64,000 nucleotides of DNA from assembly GCA_028564705.1 (NCBI GenBank), contig JAPXFQ010000494.1:1736001-1800000 (forward strand), read 5' to 3'. Under the pieces are notes generated by a model that was not told the DNA's origin, ran no database searches, and worked only from the letters and a program-made list of their open reading frames with translations. This DNA comes from Apricaphanius iberus (Eukaryota > Chordata > Actinopteri > Cyprinodontiformes > Aphaniidae). Position numbers and translations under genes: made by a program. Numbering within the stretch: the first letter of the stretch is position 1; the number at the start of each line of letters is the position of its first letter. Positions 59,885 through 64,000 of the stretch are shown here, piece after piece.

Positions 59885-60820
59885 CAGTGGGGCAAAAACG
59901 TTTTTGGCAGCCACTGATGTTGCAACTAAATTTTCATCGTACGTACGCTTCAACTTTGTGAGCCAGAATGTAGAAAACAGATTGTATAATTGTTTTTGGT
60001 TTTTTTAAAGAGTTAATTGTATGTACCTTTAGCTGCACCTTCAAACAATTCAAACAAGACTAGGATGAACCAATCTACAAAAGGCAAGTGGCCTGATGAG
60101 AAGAGATCCATGTTGGAGCAATCGTTTGAAAATAGAATAAATACAAGATCACTAACAGTCCCTCAAACTGGGGCTCCTTGCAAGATCTTACCTTGTGGGG
60201 TTCACATGCAGCGTGAACTGGTCAATGACCTGAAGAGAGCTGGGATCACAGTAGCAAAGGTTACTTTAGTAACACATGGATTAAAAATCCTGCTGCGCCC
60301 AGAAGGTCCCCCTGCTCAAGCTAGCATATGTCCAGGCCCGTCTAAGGCTTGCCAGAGACCATCTCGATGATCCAGAGGAGGTTTGGGAGAATTTCATGTG
60401 GTCAGATGAGAATGAAAAGAACTCCTTTGTATAAACGCCACGCTCCGTGTTCAGAGAGACGGGGGGGGGGGGGGGGGGGGGGGGGGGATGCAGAGTTGCA
60501 TCCAAAGAACACCATACTCACTGTGAAGAATGGGGCTGCAAACATTATGCTTTGGCACGGCTTTTCACCAAGGGGATCAGGAAGACTGATCAGTATTAAG
60601 GAAAGGATGAATGGGGTCATGTATCGAAATATTTCGGGCAAAAACCTCCTTCTGTCAGTGGGAGCATTGACGATTTGGCTGGATCTTCCAGCATGACAAT
60701 GATTACAATCACAATGCTTGGGCAATGAAGTAGTAGCCACATAAACAGTTTTTACTTGTAGTTTTTACTTTCTCACACAATTGAAGTGTATCTATGCTGA
60801 AAATTACAGACCTGCCTCTG
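59885..60820 (+). mobile_element. Tc1-like relic, same subfamily as 8,180
   Basis: The left end CAGTGGGGCAAAAA (59,885-59,898) is the reverse complement type of the 9,742-9,754 end. Transposase fragments in order: LKRAGITVAKVTL, LDDPEEVWENFMWSDE, AELHPKNTI, ANIMLWHGFSPRGSGRLI, and MNGVMYRNISGKNLL. A 27-G run interrupts the coding part. The right end is lost after GAAAATTACAGACCTG near 60,815. Confidence 0.85.
60461..60487 (+). repeat. G27 homopolymer
   Basis: Twenty-seven consecutive G inside the Tc1 transposase relic, between the codons for the SDE region and those for AELHPKN. Confidence 0.9.
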
Positions 60821-61689
60821 TTTAAAGAGTTACTCCCCCCCTTCAGAGTCTTCTGCCAGCTGCATTTCAGCCAATGAAGGCATTGGCTAGTGGACCAATG
60901 TACGCATTGTGGGAGGGCTGGGTGGCATCAAAGCTTGCTTGCAATTCAAACACCAATTCGCTATGGAGCTGTGGCCGAGACTAAGCTTGTTTTATATTTC
61001 ATGGCAGCAAAACTGCTGTAGTCAGCAGTAAAGTCTGACATCTGCAATGAGGCATGAGCAAATTCAAATGCAGTGTAAAGTTTTAACTTGAAGAGGGCTC
61101 TCCATTGAGGTTTTTTTTATAAAAAAAATACATATTTTTATTTAACTGTATTAAGGAAATAATGAAAAGACATGTAGAAGGTTCCATTACACAAAAGAAA
61201 ACGATACATGATTTTCCAATTTTTTTACAAATACTAATCTGAAAGGTATTTCACATGTTTTTTTCAGGCTTACTGTTGTATCTCTTGATAATATCCAGTT
61301 AAATAGTTTTCAGACATCACCCATAATCCCTCAGTTCAGTGCAGTGAAAATATTTTTCTATCTTTACTTGTACTTTTTAGGTCACACTTAAAAGTTTCCA
61401 ATAATTTAAAAAAAAATAACATCACACAAAGATAAGTTTAGTAAATAAAATAAAAAACACTTTAAAATTATGATTTATTTTTAGGGGAGATATCCAACTT
61501 AAGAAAGTAAGCATACACCTAATAAGTGTTTGTGTCACCCTTGGCGACAATGCCTGCTTCCCAGTCTCTCCTTATTACTATTTAATCTTGAATATGGCCC
61601 CTAACTGAGGGCAATGAACACACATATTTTTTTTAGGATATACACCAATATTCACCCCACTTCATTAAAAATTTTTTTTAAAAACCTGT
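60821..61689. other. Intergenic DNA
   Basis: No gene is supported; AT-rich after 61,100. Confidence 0.4.
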
Positions 61690-62115
61690 CCACACTTAAC
61701 TGTAGAAGTACAATGTTAATTATGTTCATAGCCGTGCCAAACCTGTAGGCGACCGAAGTTCTTCCAATTCCTATCCACTCAAAGTAACTTCCTACTTTCT
61801 AACTTCTACATAGAGCAATAAACGAGCTTGTAAAAACAACCGATGATGTAAACACAACTCTTAAGGCATAAATGCTGTTTCTGAGTGTTAATAAGTGATG
61901 GTGGACCATTTTGTTGCAGACAGTGATGTTGTGACACCTAAAACTCTGGTAACATCTGTTCACATGCAAACACATAAAAAAGAGAATATGCAAATCTTCA
62001 CTTCGGCCTGAGTTTTTAGAAATAATCGATTTTGGTGCCAGAAATCTACGTTTCGGTGTGGATGATAGGCTGAATGGTAGAAAAATATCTCAGTTTTGTG
62101 AGATACATGTGGAAA
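61690..62115 (-). repeat. Dispersed repeat family E, copy 2
   Basis: Reverse-oriented counterpart of 34,205-34,590: CTGTCCACACTTAACTG on the left, AAGGCATAAATGCTGTTTC, GACAGTGATGTTG, CACATGCAAACACATAAAAA, and GTGGATGATAGGC on the right. Confidence 0.65.
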
Positions 62116-63658
62116 ACGAGTCAGTCAAGTGAAACATGTTTTTTGCTCTTGTGTGACCTCCTTGATGAGTAGTTGATGCACTCGTTGAGTAATTACGGTT
62201 AGAAGGCAGTGCCTGGGAAGTTTCACCACTAGTCCATGTTTTCTGCTATTGTGAAGAATAGTTCAGACTGTTCTTTTCTGCAGCCCCAAAGCGTTATAAC
62301 CTTTTGTGATGACAGATATCAGTAACTTTCTCATCTGTTCTTGAGCTTCTTCAGATTGGGGCATGACATGCTGCTTTTTGAGATATTTTGTCTTACTTCA
62401 TGTTCTCAGACAGGTTCTGTTTAGTCATTCCTTGGATATGTCTGGGTGTAATCATACCAGAGTGTGAAATGGTGAGATTTAAACAAACAAAAAAGATTAA
62501 TCAGTAAAATTATTACCTAAATGTTATTTATTTCCCAGGCTGGTTCGGATAGTTTTATTTATTAAAAATGACATAATAAAAACTGTGTTTTGTATTTAAC
62601 TAAGTTATCTTGGTCTCATTTCAAACATTTTCAACCTTTAAGTGTAATCTTTTTTTATAGAGTAAATATTGTAAAATTCAAATAAAACCCACTGCTTTTT
62701 GTGGCTGTAACATGACAAGATCTAAAAAAGTCTGAGGGATATGAATATTTCTGTGTTGAAAAGAAATAGTTTCTTTTTCATATGAAAACAGTAAAACTGC
62801 ATGTGCATTTTTCTAAATTAAGCAGATATAGTGCAGGCTCAGCATTGAATATGGGCTAATTTTAAGGGCTTGTATCCAGCTGTCTGGATTCCAACAGATT
62901 CAGATCTCAATCTTGCTTTCCCATGACAGAAGAAGGTAACTGTGCAATATGTATTCATGCACAAAGCTATAACGCATGATACGATTAAAGAACATTGAAA
63001 GGGAACCATTTTCAAGAAATAAAGAGAAAAAGAGATAGAGTCCATAGAGGCAGAATGCCTAACCACAGGTATACTCTTGTTATCTTTATATCATAATTTA
63101 TTTGACCAATTTTGGTCAGATTTGTTAAAATGTCAAATTTAAATTGATAAAAAACAACAACAGTGAAATAACTGGGTTATGATTTATTTCCCACAATTCC
63201 AAATAATTTATTTTAAATCCAAGAGAATGTTAGTGACTAATAGCAATGATTCAGCTGTTTTTCAGCAATGTAAAGGCTCATTTCTGATTGATTAAAAAAA
63301 CCCAGATATATGTCTCTGCAAACCACCAATAGTCAGGCTGTCCTCTGTTGTTCTTTTCTCAGCAGGCACTGTTAGTTTAATCATGTTTATTTTCAGGTCT
63401 GCTACAGAACGACAGCTCAGGCAGAGGCAGCTGCGCCGGCTGTGAACTCACTGGTCCTCTTTGTGTCCTCGCAGAAACAAAAGGCTTTATTTGCTGGTGG
63501 CACACAACATCTTTAATAAGGGGTTAGACTGTTGCCACTGGGTTACAGTGAATTTGTGCACTGAACAGATCATTTAGGAGAAAAAACCTTTTCTCATGGG
63601 TGCTGGATTTGTGCCTGCTTCAGATTATGTAATGTACTTATTTTTCTGTCTGCTGCAG
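62116..63658. other. Intergenic DNA or snph 5' intron
   Basis: AT-rich without a supported gene. A GC-richer patch at 63,397-63,475 begins after TTTTCAG and could be an untranslated exon, but this is speculative. Confidence 0.35.
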
Positions 63659-63741
63659 TTATTACATTCTGGATGTGAGGGCTCCCTGTGTCCCCTGTTA
63701 GAAACAGCAGAGAAGGCCTTGAATTTTATTTTCCACACCAA

Positions 63742-63998
63742 ATGTCTCTCACTCCAAGTCGGAAGTCGTCCTCAATTCAACGCAGGTAATTTTCTTTAAA
63801 ACAAAGTCTCACTCATCTGTGTGTTTAAAGCTTTTACTGCTGTGTAAAATATAATCTCTCTTTAAGACGCTCTGTTGGAACGAGTGGTGGCAGCAGGGGA
63901 TGTTCCCATAGTGATACGTCCAGCACTTACACCTATCCCGGCCGGATAAGGGCAACTGATGGCAGCCCCACAGCCCGGACCAATCCCAGTACACCCAG
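63742..63998 (+). CDS. snph: Syntaphilin-like gene, first coding exons (partial)
   Basis: Two exons can be joined: 63,659-63,785 (after CTGCTGCAG; ATG at 63,742; donor CAG/GTAATT) and 63,867 onward (after TCTCTTTAAG). The protein starts MSLTPSRKSSSIQRRRSVGT and continues with a Ser/Thr/Gly-rich stretch ending DGSPTARTNPSTPR. Known syntaphilins begin similarly, with a basic SLPGSRR-type start and a serine-rich stretch closing SSPTPRR. Syntaphilin anchors axonal mitochondria to microtubules. The position right after rad21l1 matches human gene order. The second exon may end at 63,998 (AG/GT) or run past the window. The related syntabulin cannot be excluded. Confidence 0.6.
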
Positions 63999-64000
63999 GT

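Noticed and set aside
1..64000. CRISPR arrays, operons or bacterial-type systems
   Set aside because: There are no regularly spaced repeats of that kind, and the intron-bearing genes and transposon types show an animal genome.

Overview
The window looks like nuclear DNA of a teleost fish. Three genes carry short exons with GT/AG introns, the spaces between them are AT-rich, and the repeats are typical of bony fish: several decayed Tc1-like DNA transposons, a tRNA-derived SINE, L2-type LINE tails and many small inverted-repeat elements. This rests on reading the sequence; no database search was run.

Layout. Positions 1 to about 35,900 hold no gene I can support. They contain a LINE relic (1,365-2,838), an element bounded by inverted ends (3,487-5,459), a Tc1 relic split by a second insertion (8,180-9,754), a striking GC-rich block of about 2 kb (16,965-18,960), a LINE 3' end (19,565-19,760), a SINE (29,217-29,476) and several small elements. 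A five-exon opsin of the neuropsin (Opn5-like) group lies at 35,933-38,746. A repeat-rich stretch follows, with two copies of one inverted-repeat element (38,921-39,549 and 42,279-42,964). The meiotic cohesin gene rad21l1 covers 48,421-57,061 in 13 coding exons; a nearly complete Tc1-like element with a LINE fragment nested inside it sits in one of its introns. The region 57,100-63,600 holds two more Tc1 relics and other repeats. The window ends inside the first coding exons of a gene that fits syntaphilin (snph), starting at 63,742.

All three genes are on the + strand. RAD21L1 and SNPH are neighbours in the human genome as well (established knowledge), which supports the snph call. The three genes do not form a pathway: one is a light receptor, one a meiotic chromosome protein and one, if correctly identified, a neuronal mitochondrial anchor.

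No undescribed system with several parts was found. The most interesting item is the opsin. It keeps the retinal-binding lysine, the E181 counterion site and NPxxY, but the E/DRY motif that controls G-protein activation reads V-C-C in an otherwise open gene. The GC-rich block at 17-19 kb is the most puzzling non-genic item.
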